In this document: piece by piece, positions 1-12,700 of the stretch
Layout: each line of letters starts with the position of its first letter
Numbering within the stretch: position 1 is the first letter of the stretch
From: an uncultured Flavobacteriales bacterium
GTDB lineage: Bacteria > Bacteroidota > Bacteroidia > Flavobacteriales > Crocinitomicaceae
Direction: 5' to 3'
DNA length: 64,000 bases
Assembly (NCBI GenBank): GCA_946480085.1
Contig: CAMLHZ010000013.1
Location: 1 to 64,000 of the forward strand
Made by a program: the position numbers and the translations under genes
Notes under the pieces: model-generated
What the model saw: the letters and a program-made list of their open reading frames with translations, nothing else
Told to the model about the DNA's origin: nothing
Databases searched by the model: none

Positions 1-706
1 CGTTATCTGAATCAAGATCTAAGAAATCTTCTACTCCATCGCCGTCATTGTCAACTGGGTTCGAAACTGAATCGTCGTCATCTAACCCGTCACCGTTTCC
101 ATCGTTGAAGTTGTCTAATGTTCCATCGCCGTTAGCATCTGGGTTTCCTCCCTCAACTACATCAGGAATTCCGTCATTATCTGAGTCAAGATCTAGGAAA
201 TCTTCTACTCCATCGCCGTCAGTGTCAACAGGATTCGAAACAGAATCATCGTCATCTAATCCGTCGCCGTTTCCATCATTGAAGTTATCCAATGTTCCAT
301 CTCCGTTAGCATCTGGGTTTCCACCCTCAACTACATCTGGAATACCGTCGTTATCTGAATCTAAATCATGGTAATCCGGAACTCCGTCGCCGTCTGTATC
401 AATCGGATCCGGAACTGAATCGTTATCGTCCATTCCATCTCCGTCAGCATCATTGAAGTTATCCAATGTTCCATCTCCGTTAGCATCTGGGTTTCCACCC
501 TCAACTACATCTGGAATTCCGTCGTTGTCTGAATCTAAGTCGTGGTAATCCTGAACTCCGTCACTATCAGTATCGATTGGATCAAAGACAGCATCATTGT
601 CGTCTAATCCATCATTGTTCGAGTCGTTGAATGTATCTACTTCACCATCGCCGTTAGCGTCAGTTCCGCCAGCTTCAACTACATCCGGAATTCCATCATT
701 GTCGGA
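1..706 (-). repeat. TSP3-like tandem repeats with exact 174-bp period
   Basis: Within the giant gene, equivalent points of the [15 protein letters not shown] unit fall at 3, 177, 351, 525 and 699, each 174 bp (58 residues) apart. The unit reads roughly [17 protein letters not shown], then a DGDG(L/M)DD segment, then DTDGDGV and [14 protein letters not shown]. The Asp/Asn spacing is that of TSP3-like calcium-binding loops. The first three units are almost identical in DNA, which suggests recent expansion or gene conversion. The array continues beyond the left edge. Confidence 0.88.
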
Positions 707-3700
707 ATCCTGATCCTGGAAGTCTGGGTGACCATCTCCGTCAACATCTACTACTGGAAGCGGAGTTCCACCATTATCAGGATCTACTACATCAGAAACA
801 CCATCGTTATCAGTATCGACAACAGTTCCTGTTCCAATGATTCCATCGTTATCCGGATCTGAACCACCAGCTTCAATTACGTCTGGAATTCCATCGTTAT
901 CCGCATCAAGATCCAAATCGTCCGGAATTCCATCTCCATCCGTATCACCTCCGTTAGAAGCAGTTGATGTTTCAACAGTATCCAGGATTCCGTCGTTATC
1001 GTCATCCAAGTCTGTAATGTTTGGTATTCCGTCTCCATCAGTGTCCAACAATGGTTGAACGTCTACGAAAATAGTATCCTGAACACAGTTCGGAATTGCA
1101 GCAGTATCACAAACGGTGTAAATCACTGTGTCCATTCCAATGTATCCTGTTGGCGGACTGTAAGTAATTGTTCCGTCAGGGTTCACCACTACTGTTCCAC
1201 CTTGTTCAGATGTTCCACCAGCTGTTACTGTCAAATCATCTCCATCAGGATCTGTATTGTTTCCAGTAACATCAATGTTCGGCAATACTGTTCCCATTTC
1301 CGTTATCACATTCTCGTTTCCACTTGCAGGTGGATCCTGAACCGGAGTTACTGTAATGAATAATGTATCATTCACACAGATTGAAGGCAACGGAATTCCG
1401 CTATCACAAACAGACACAACTACCATATCTGTTCCGTTAAAGTTCGGATCAGGAGTATATGTGTAGGTTCCGTCTGCATTAATTACGATTGTTCCATTTG
1501 CAGGAGCTACAACCGGTGTTGTACTCACTGTTAATGTAGAACCGTCAACATCAGCATCACCTGCGTTTGTGAAGTCACCTGATACGTTAGTATCTTCTGG
1601 AATTGTTGCGTATTCGTTATCAACTACAGGAGCGTCATTCACTGGATTTACAGTTACTGTAATTGTTCCTGTATTTGAAGTTGCTCCTATATTATCGTTC
1701 ACTGTATAAGTGATAGTTGCAGTTCCGTTGAAGTTAGTTGCCGGAGTAAATGTTACGTTTCCTGAAGCATCAACTGTCCACGTTCCTGAAGCATCTGTAA
1801 ATGTTGTTTGTACACCTGCAGTTCCCGGATCTAAGTCAACAGTTGAAGCATTGATTGTTCCGTCAACATCTGTATCGTTTCCTGTTACTCCGAAAGTAAC
1901 CGGAGTATCCTCATTTGTTGTCGCATTGTCGTTATTCGCAACCGGAGGAATTGTAGGAAGTACAGTAATAAAGATCGTATCGTTGACACAAATTACTGGT
2001 AAAGGAAGACCGGCATCACATACTGAAACCACCACCATATCAGAACCTGTGTAACCAGTGTTTGGAGTGTACGTGTAAGTTCCGTCTGCGTTGATCACGA
2101 TCGTTCCGTTTGAAGGAGCCACAACCGGAGTTGTAGTAACCGTCAATGTCGATTCCAAATCACTATCTCCTGTGTCAGTCAAGTCACCATTGAATGGCGT
2201 GTTTTGTCCAACTGAGATGTATTCGTTATCTACAACCGGGGCATCGTTCACTGGAGTAACCGTTACGATCAAGTTTGCCGTTGCACATTCAACCGGAGTT
2301 CCACCGTCACAAATTTGGTAAGGTGTAGTTGCCGTTCCGTTAAAGTTAGGCACCGGTACAAACGTTACATCACCTGTTGAAGGATTCACTGTCCACGTTC
2401 CTTCCGTAGTTGTAATGGTAGTTTGAATTCCCGGAGTTGTTGGATCTAAATCAATGTTCGAATTAGAAAGTGTATTGTCAACATCGGTATCGTTAGTTAG
2501 GATACTCGGTAATACAGCTGTTCCATCTTCCGGAATTGTGGTTGAATTGTCGTTTGCTACTGGCGCATCGTTTATTGGAGTTACTGTTACAGTAAGTGTA
2601 CCTTGGTTCGATGTTCCTCCAGAGTTATCCTGAATTGTATAAGGAATAGATGCTGTTCCATTGAAGTCTGGATTCGGTACAAAAGTAACATCACCTGTAG
2701 TAGTATTTACAGTCCAGGTTCCTTCAGGACTTGTGAATGTAGTTTGTTGTCCAGGAGTTGTTGGATCCAAATCAATTGTTGAAGTCACAACTGTTCCGTC
2801 AACATCGGTATCGTTTCCTTGAATTGCCGGAAGCGTTGCCGTGTTATCCTCGTTTACAGTTGTACTGTTGTTATTCGCAACTGGAATGGAATTGTCATTT
2901 TCGATAATGGTTACGGTTACACTGTTTGGTGTTCCAATAGTAACTCCATTTCCTCCTGTTACTGAAGTCATAGTAATTACTACAGTTTCGTCACCTTCGT
3001 ATGTAACATCATCAGTTGGTGTAGCATTAAGTGTTGCTGAAGTTGCTCCTGCAGGAATAACAACAGTAGTTGTAACTGTAGTGTAATCCAATCCGTTCGT
3101 TGCCGTTCCGCCAATTGTCAACGTAACCGTTGTTGGTGTTGAAGCTGGTCCGCTTAAAGTTACTGTAACCGTTTGCGATCCGCCAGAGTTCTCTAAAATT
3201 GATCCTCCACCTGAAATTGAAACTGTTGGTACAGCGTCGTCTTCGATGATCGTTACTGTTGCATTATCCTGTGTCCCGATCGTTACGCCATTTCCTCCGG
3301 AAACTCCAGTGATCGTTGCAATCACAGTTTCATTTCCTTCGTAAACGATATCATCTACTGGTGTAACTGTTACTGTACCTGTGGTTGCACCTGCAGGAAT
3401 TGTAATGGTTACCGAAGAAGCATTGTAATCTGTTCCGGAAGCAGTTCCAGTGTATGCTACTGTTACAGTTGTTGCTGTAGAAGCTGGACCTGAAAGTGTA
3501 GCTGTTAATGTAACCGCAGTTCCACTGTTTTCAGCAACCGTTGTTGTTCCTGAAAGTGTTACTGTTGGTATAGTTTCATTTTCAATAATTGTTACAGTAG
3601 CACTATTTGTTGCACCAATAGTTGCTCCATTTCCTCCGGCAACTCCTGTGATTGTAGCCACAACTATCTCATCACCTTCGAAAATATTGTCATCAACTGG

Positions 3701-6700
3701 TGTTACGGTTACCGTTCCTGTAGTTGCTCCTGCAGGAATTGTAATGGTTACCGAAGAAGCGTTATAATCTGTTCCAGATCCTGTTGCCGTTCCTGTATAA
3801 GTTAATGTTACTGTTGTCGCTGTAGCAGCCGGACCAGAAAGTGTTGCGGTCAATGTAACGGCTGTTCCACTGTTCTCAGCAACTGTAGTTGTTCCCGAAA
3901 TTGAGACTGAAGGCGCAGCTTCATCGTCAGTGATTGTCACTGTTGTATTGTTCGGTGTTCCAATTGTTGCACCATTTCCTCCTGTTACAGATGTAATTGT
4001 TGCAATAACGGTTTCAGAACCTTCAGCAATGTTATCATTAACCGGGGTTACAGTTACTGTTCCTGTAGTTGCTCCTGCAGGAATTGTAATTGTTACCGAA
4101 GAAGCATTGTAATCTGTTCCAGATCCTGTTGCCGTTCCTGTATAAGTTAATGTTACTGTTGTTGGAACCGTTGTAGGAGAACTTAAAGTCGCTGTAAGCG
4201 GAACTGCTGTCCCACTGTTCTCAGCAACTGTGGTTCCACCAGAAATAGATACCGTTGGTACAGTTTCATCGTCAGTAATTGTTACTGTTGCACTGTTCGT
4301 TGCTCCAATAGTTGCTCCATTACCTCCTGTTACAGATGTAATTGTTGCAATAACCGTTTCGTCTCCTTCGTAGATTACATCGTTTACCGGTGTAACCGTT
4401 ACCGTACCTGTAGTTGAACCTGCAGGAATTGTAATCGTTACCGAAGAAGCATTGTAATCCGTTCCGGAACCCGTTGCTGTTCCTGTATAAGTTAAAGTAA
4501 CTGTTGTTGCGGTTGCAGCCGGACCAGAAAGTGTAGCTGTCAACGTAACTGCTGTTCCACTGTTTTCGGCAACTGTAGTTGTTCCTGAAATCGATACTGT
4601 AGGTGCGGCTTCATCATCAGTAATTGTAACTGTTGCATTGTTAGGTGCACCGATCGTTGTTCCGTTCCCACCAGAAACCCCAGTGATTGTTGCAATAACT
4701 GTTTCTGAACCTTCAGCGATATTATCGTCTGTTGGGTCGATAGTTAATGTTCCGGTTGTTGAACCAGCCGGAATTGTTACTGTTGCAGTTGACGTAACAT
4801 AGTCACCTCCGGATGCCGTTCCCGTGTATGTAATTGTTACCGTTGTTGCAGTTGATGCAGCTCCACTCATGGTAACTGTCAACGTTGCAACTCCCGCCGC
4901 ATTTTCTGCAATAGATGTTGTTCCTGAGATAGAAACTGAAGGTACGGTTTCATCATCCGTAATGGTTACTGTAGCTGTATTTGCTCCACCTGCTGTTGCT
5001 CCATTCCCTCCTGTTACGGATGCAATTGTTGCAATCACAGTTTCAGAACCTTCGAAAATCACGTCGTTCACTGGTGTAACCGTTACCGTTCCTGTAGTTG
5101 AACCTGCAGGGATTGTAATTGTTACCGAAGAAGCATTGTAGTCTGTTCCAGCTCCCGTTGCTGTTCCAGAGTAAGTCAACGTTACTGTTGTTGCTGTAGC
5201 AGCCGGACCAGAAAGTGTTGCTGTCAAAGTAACAGCTGTTCCACTGTTTTCAGCAACTGTAGTTGTTCCTGAAAGCGTAACCGTTGGTGCAACTTCGTCA
5301 TCTGTAATCGTAACCGTGGCATTATTCGGCGTTCCGATTGTTACTCCATTTCCACCAGTAACTCCGGTGATTGTTGCAATAACTGTTTCCGAACCTTCAG
5401 CGATGATATCGTTTGTCGGATCAATTGTTACAGTTCCGGTAGTTGAACCTGCAGGAATTGTAATTGTTGTTGAAGATGCAACATAGTCAAGTCCAGAAGC
5501 TGTTCCTGTGTATGTCAATGTTACCGTTGTTGCTGTTGAAGCCGGGCCACTCAAAGTAGCCGTCAACGTTACAACACCAGGTGCATTTTCTGCAATAGAT
5601 GTTGTTCCAGTTAATGTAACAGTAGGAGCAACCTCGTTGTCTGTAATTGTCACTGTAGCTGTTTGTGTTCCGCTTTCAGTTGCTCCATTTCCTCCTGTTA
5701 CGTTTGTAATATCTGCAATTACCGTTTCTGATCCTTCAAAAAGGATATCATCAACCGGTGTAATAGTTACTGTTCCGGTTAAAGAACCTGCCGGGATCGT
5801 AATTGTCACTGAAGATGCCGTGTAATCTGTTCCTGAACCAGTTGCTGTTCCTGTATAAGTTAAAGTAACAGTTGTAGCTGTTGCAGCCGGACCAGACAGT
5901 GTTGCTGTTAACGTAACTGCTGTTCCACTATTTTCAATAACCGAAGTTGTTCCGGAAAGTGTCACAGTTGGTGCAGCTTCGTCATCAGTAATTGTAACTG
6001 TTGCGTTGTTCGGCGTTCCTATCGTTGCTCCGTTTCCACCAGTGACTCCAGTAATTGTTGCAATAACCGTTTCTGAACCTTCAGCTATATTGTCATCTGT
6101 TGGATCAATTGTTACTGTTCCAGTCAATGAGCCAGCCGGAATTGTAATTGTTGTTGAAGACGCAGCATAATCAGTTCCGGAAGCCGTTCCTGTATAAGTA
6201 ATTGTTACTGTTGTTGCCTGAGAAGAAACACCTGACAACGTTGCTGTCAAAGTAGCAACGCCAGCAGCGTTTTCTGCAATACTTGTTGTTCCTGAAATCG
6301 ATACACTTGGAATTGGATCATCATCAGTAATGGTCGTTGTGGTACTGTTCGGTGTTCCGATCAAAGCACCATTACCCCCTGTTACAGCAGTAATTGTAGC
6401 AATAACGGTTTCAGAACCTTCCGAAATTGCATCATCCGTTGGATCAATAGTTACCGTTCCAGTTGTTGCAAATGCAGGTATCACGATTGTTGTTGTTGAA
6501 GCAACATAATCCGTCCCTGATGCTGTTCCTGTATATGTAATTGTAACTGTTGTTGCCTGAGAAGTTGCAGTTGACAAAGTTGCTGTAAGTGTTACTACAC
6601 CCGGAGCATTCTCTGCAATTGTTGTTCCTCCTGAAATTGAAACAGTAGTTCCAATCTCATCGTCCGTAATGTTTACAGTTGCACTGTTTGGTGTTCCAAC

Positions 6701-9700
6701 AGTAGCACCGTTACCGCCAGTTACAGAGGTAATTGTAGCAATAACCGTTTCAGTTCCTTCGAACACTGCATCGTCATTCGGATCGATCACAAATGTAGCA
6801 GAAGTTGCTCCTGCAGGAATTGTTACTGAAGTTACTCCGGCCACATAATCTGCTCCTGAAGTAGCTGTTCCTGTATAACCAAGGTTAACTGTTGTTGCAA
6901 CCGTTGTCGCTGAAGACAACGTAACTGTTAAGGTAACCGTACCGGGAGCATTTTCTGCAATAGAAGCGCCACCAGAGATAGAAACTGTAGGTACCGTTTC
7001 ATCGTCAGTAATTGTAACTGTTGCTGTTTGAGTACCACTTTCAGTTGCTCCATTACCACCTGTTACACCCGTAATATCTGCAATAACTGTTTCCGTTCCT
7101 TCGAAAATAGCGTCGTTTACAGGAGTAACCGTTACCGTTCCTGTGGTTGAACCCGCAGGAATGGTAATAGTTGTTGACGAGGTGGAGTAATCTGTTCCGG
7201 AACCTGTTGCGGTTCCTGTATATGTTAATGTTATTGTTGTTGCTGTCGCAGCCGGACCAGAAAGTGTAGCGGTTAACGTAACTGTTGAGCCACTGTTTTC
7301 CGCAACTGTTGTTGTTCCAGTAAGCGTTACTGTTGGAGCAGCTTCATCATCCGTAATTGTTACAGTTGCACTGTTTGGCGCACCGATAGTTGCTCCATTT
7401 CCACCAGAAACACCGGTAATTGTAGCAATAACCGTTTCAGAACCTTCAGCGATGTTATCATTCACAGGAGTCACAGTTACTGTTCCAGTTGTTGCACCAG
7501 CCGGAATTGTAATCGTTGTTGAAGATGCTGTGTAATCGGTTCCAGCTCCAGTTGCTGTTCCTGTATAAGTTAAAGTAACTGTTGTTGCTGTTGCAGCCGG
7601 TCCAGAGAGTGTAGCTGTTAAGGTAACTGTTGAACCACCGTTTTCAGCAACTGTTGTTGTTCCTGATATAGAAACTGAAGGTGCCACCTCATCATCCGTG
7701 ATGGTTACAGTCGCACTGTTTGGCGTACCAATACTTGCTCCATTTCCGCCGGAAACACCGGTAATTGTAGCAATGAATGTTTCTGTTCCTTCGGTAATTG
7801 CATCGTTCACCGGCGTAACTGTTACTGTTCCAGTAGTAGCTCCTGCAGGAATTGTAATGGTTACCGAAGAAGCATTATAATCTGTTCCAGATCCTGTTGC
7901 CGTTCCTGTGTAAGTTAAAGTAACTGTTGTTGCAGCAGTTGTTGCGACAGACAAAGTAGCTGTTAATGTAACTGTTGTTCCACTGTTCTCTGCAACCGTT
8001 GTTGTACCAGTAATTGAAACAGTAGGTGCTGTTTCATTATCAGTAATTGTAACTGTTGCCGTTTGTGTTCCACTTTCTGTTGCACCATTACCTCCGGTTA
8101 CGTTGGTAATATCAGCAACAACTGTTTCAGGTCCTTCGAAGATTACATCGTCTGTTGGATCGATTGTTACCGTACCAGTCAATGAACCAGCCGGGATCGT
8201 AATTGTTGTTGAAGAAGCTACATAATCCGTAACGTTTGTAGCCGTTCCTGTGTAAGTGATTGTAACTGTTGTTGCTGTTGAAGCCGCAACAGATAATGTA
8301 GCAGTTAAGGTAGCAACACCCGGAGCGTTTTCTGCAATAGATGTTGTTCCCGATAATGTAACAGTAGGAGCAACCTCATTGTCTGTAATTGTCACTGTAG
8401 CTGTTTGTGTTCCGCTTTCAGTTGCTCCATTTCCTCCTGTTACGTTTGTAATATCTGCAATAACTGTTTCTGACCCTTCAAAAATCACGTCATCCACTGG
8501 TGTGATTGTTACTGTTCCAGTCAATGATCCTGCAGGGATCGTAATTGTTGTCGAAGATGCCGTGTAATCTGTTCCAGCCCCAGTTGCTGTTCCTGTATAT
8601 GTTAATGTTACGGTTGTTGCTGTTGTTGTTGCAACAGACAAAGTAGCAGTAAGCGTAACCGAAGTTCCACTATTCTCTGCTACAGTTGCTGTTCCAGTTA
8701 ATGTAACAGTAGGAGCAACCTCGTTGTCTGTAATTGTCACTGTAGCTGTTTGTGTTCCGCTTTCAGTTGCTCCATTTCCTCCTGTTACGTTTGTAATATC
8801 TGCAATTACCGTTTCTGATCCTTCAAAAAGGATATCATCAATCGGTGTAATAGTCACTGTTCCCGTTAAAGAACCTGCTGGGATTGTAATTGTAACTGAA
8901 GATGCCGTGTAATCCGTCCCAGCCCCAGTTGCTGTTCCTGTATATGTTAATGTTACAACAGTAGCTGTTGCAGCAATTCCAGATAAAGTAGCAGTTAATG
9001 TAACCGCTGTTCCACTGTTTTCCGCAACTGTTGTTGTTCCAGTTAATGTAACCGTCGGTGGAGGACTTACTTCTCTCCAATCTCTTTCAGGTGTTCCCGG
9101 AAGAATCACGTTAGGATAAGACGAAGGAGTAGTTCCATTTGTTGGATTGATCAATGCATCATTTACGTCATAAGCATTATCCAAACCGTCTGCATCTGCA
9201 TCAGCACCTGCCGGCAACGTGTTCGCAACACCATTTCCATCAGTATCCCAACCTTCAATCGCATCTGAAATTCCATCATTATCCGTATCTAAATCCAAAT
9301 AATCTTGATTATCAGCCCCATCTGTATTTACAGGAACAATTGCTGTACCTCCATTATTAGTATCGTAAGCGTTATCAAGACCGTCTGCATCCGTATCTGT
9401 TCCTGATGGCGCAATATAAGTTGCCGTAGCCTGAGCTTCTGAATTATCAACAATTCCATCATTGTCTGAATCAATATCGATGAAGTTTGGATTCACATCT
9501 GAATCACTATTTCCTTTAACATAAGAATCCGGACGACCATCTGCATTTCCATCCGCACCTGTCAAAATAAGCGCATTAGCGGAGTTCTCGATAGTTGCGT
9601 CATTTCCAACGTTACCATCAACCGCGTCTGCATAACCATCATTATCTGTATCCGAAAATGTATCATATCGGCCATCACCGTTAGCATCTACACCAGCCGC

Positions 9701-12700
9701 CTCAAGCACATCAGCAATACCATCATTGTCCGAATCAAGGTCCAGATAATTACGAACTCCATCACCATCCGTATCAAGGTTAGCAAGATTCACCCCACCT
9801 GTAGTTGAGTCATATTGGTTCAATAATCCATCACCATCTGTATCGGTTGTGTTATCAATTGTTCCATCACCGTTGGTATCCACACCACCTGCTTCAGAAA
9901 GATCAGCAATACCGTCATTGTCTGAATCCAGATCCATGAAATTTGGTAATCCGTTTTGATCTGCATTGTCTTGAGGATAGGTATCTGGTTTTCCGTTGTT
10001 ATTTGCATCCGCACCAGTAGTAATAAGAACACTAGCTAAATTGTCAACTGTTCCGTCGTTGTTAATATCTCCGTCAACATTTTGAGACCATCCGTCTCCA
10101 TCAGCATCGGTATAACCATCTACACGACCATCATTATTCGCATCAACACCACCAACTTCAAGAATATCTCTCAATCCGTCGTTGTCTGAATCAATATCCA
10201 GGAAATTTGGTAAACCGTTTCCATCAATATCGGCAATGCCTTGAACATAAGTATCTGGACGGCCATCTGCGTTTCCATCAGTTCCTGTCAATACCAAAGC
10301 ATTCGCAGTATTTTCAATACTAGCATCGTTTCCTACGTTACCGTCTACCGTATCATCGAAACCATCAAAATCCGCATCGTTGAAGTTATCCAAACGACCA
10401 TCACCGTTAGCTTCAACTCCACCAGCTTCGATCACATCAGAGATACCATCATTATCTGAATCCAAGTCAACGAAGTTGCGAACACCGTCTCCATCAGAAT
10501 CAAGGTTAGCTATGTTTGCTCCACCTGTAGTTGAATCGTATTGATTCATCAGACCATCACCATCTGTATCAGTAGCTGTATCAATCGTACCGTCGCCGTT
10601 TGTATCAACACCACCAGCTTCAACTAAATCAGGAATTCCATCATTGTCTGAATCCAGATCCATAAAGTTTGGCAAGGTACTTTGATCCGCGTTGTCCTGA
10701 ACATATGTATCCGGTTTACCGTTGTTATTTGCATCAACTCCTGTTACGATGAGAAGACCCGCGGCATTGTCGATTGTTCCGTCGTTGTTAATGTCTCCGT
10801 CAACGTTTTGAGACCATCCGTCTCCATCTGTATCCGTAAATGTATCTACACGACCATCATTATTGGCATCAACACCACCAACTTCAATAATATCTGCAAT
10901 TCCATCATTGTCTGAATCAATATCCATGAAATTAGCCAAACCATTTCCATCGATATTTGCAATACCTTGTATATATGTGTCCGGACGACCATCTGAGTTT
11001 CCATCCGTTCCTGTAAGCACTAAAGCATTGGCAGTATTTTCAATAGAAGCATCATTACCAACGTTACCATCAACGGTATCGTCAAAACCATCAAAGTCTG
11101 TATCGTTAAAGTTATCCAAACGACCATCGCCATTAGCTTCCACACCACCGGCTTCAATTACATCTGCGATACCATCGTTATCTGAATCAAGGTCCATGTA
11201 GTTTCTGATACCATCTCCATCCGTATCCAGATTGCCAATAGCAACTCCACCTGTACTTGCATCGTATTGATTCAATAAACCATCATTATCTGTATCGGTA
11301 GTGGTATCAATTGTTCCATCTCCATTAGTATCAACACCTCCTGCTTCAACTAAATCAGGAATTCCATCATTATCTGAATCCAGATCCATGAAGTTTGGAA
11401 AGCCATTTAGATCTGCATTATCTTGAGCATAGGTATCTGGTTTCCCATCATTATTTGCATCAACTCCTGTAACGATAAGAACGCCTGCCAAGTTGTCGAC
11501 AGTACCGTCATTGTTTATATCACCGTCCACATTTTGAGACCAACCGTCTCCATCTGTATCCGTATAACCATCAACAGCACCATTATTATCCGCATCAACA
11601 CCTCCAACTTCAATAATGTCTGTTATTCCATCATTATCAGAGTCAATATCCAGGAAATTAGGGAATCCATTTCCATCAATATTTGCAATTCCTTGAGGGT
11701 AAGTATTCGGACGACCATCCGTATTTCCATCTACACCAGTTAGAACTAAGGCATTAGCAGTATTTTCAATTGTAGCATCATTACCAACGTTACCATCAAC
11801 TGTATCGTCAAAACCATCAGCATCTGTGTCGTTAAAATTATCCAAACGACCATCGCCATTGTTATCTACTCCACCTGCTTCAATTACATCAGCAATACCA
11901 TCGTTATCCGAATCAATATCCATGAAATTAGGAACAAGATCACCATCAAAATTCCCATTCGGATATGAGTTCGGTATTCCATCTGCATTGGAATCTGTCC
12001 CTGTGCTTACTAACGGATTACCAACAACAACATTACAAATAGTCGTTGTAGTATATGTTGTGTAAGAATATGAAAGTCCGTGTACATTTAAATTGAACCC
12101 ATCGGCTCTACGAATACGAATGAAATCGGCTTGACTAACATTACAAACCACTGGAACATTTACCTGCGGTGAAGAAGCAGCAAGAACTAAATCAATTTGA
12201 CTGCCAAAAGTGACATTGTCTGTCGAAAAATCAACGATGTACGCTCCTGGGTTTGCTTCTGCCATTGATAATGAAAGATTGACCGTAGTCCCTTGAGGCA
12301 TTTGATTTGCTATTCCCATTGAAAGAACATCAGCCGCATCATACATTTGTCCAAAAAGGGCATCCGGAACACCAATAACATTGGCAGCATTTGTTACCCC
12401 TGTGTTTGTCTGAGTTGTTGCACTACCAGAAGTTACTGCAGTTGTAGTAGTTGAGTTACAAATATTTGCTGATCCATCATAAATATCAACAAATCCATCC
12501 TGATCAAGATCTCCAGCTAATGCTCCTGTTGCGGCATTATAGCTATCAACCAATCCATCACCATTTGTATCAACTCCAACTGCTTCTACTAAATCAGGAA
12601 TCCCATCGTTATCTGAATCTAAATCAAATTGATTTGGTAATCCATCTCGATCTGAATCCAATTGCTGAATAGCAACACCCGTTGGACAGGTATATGTATA

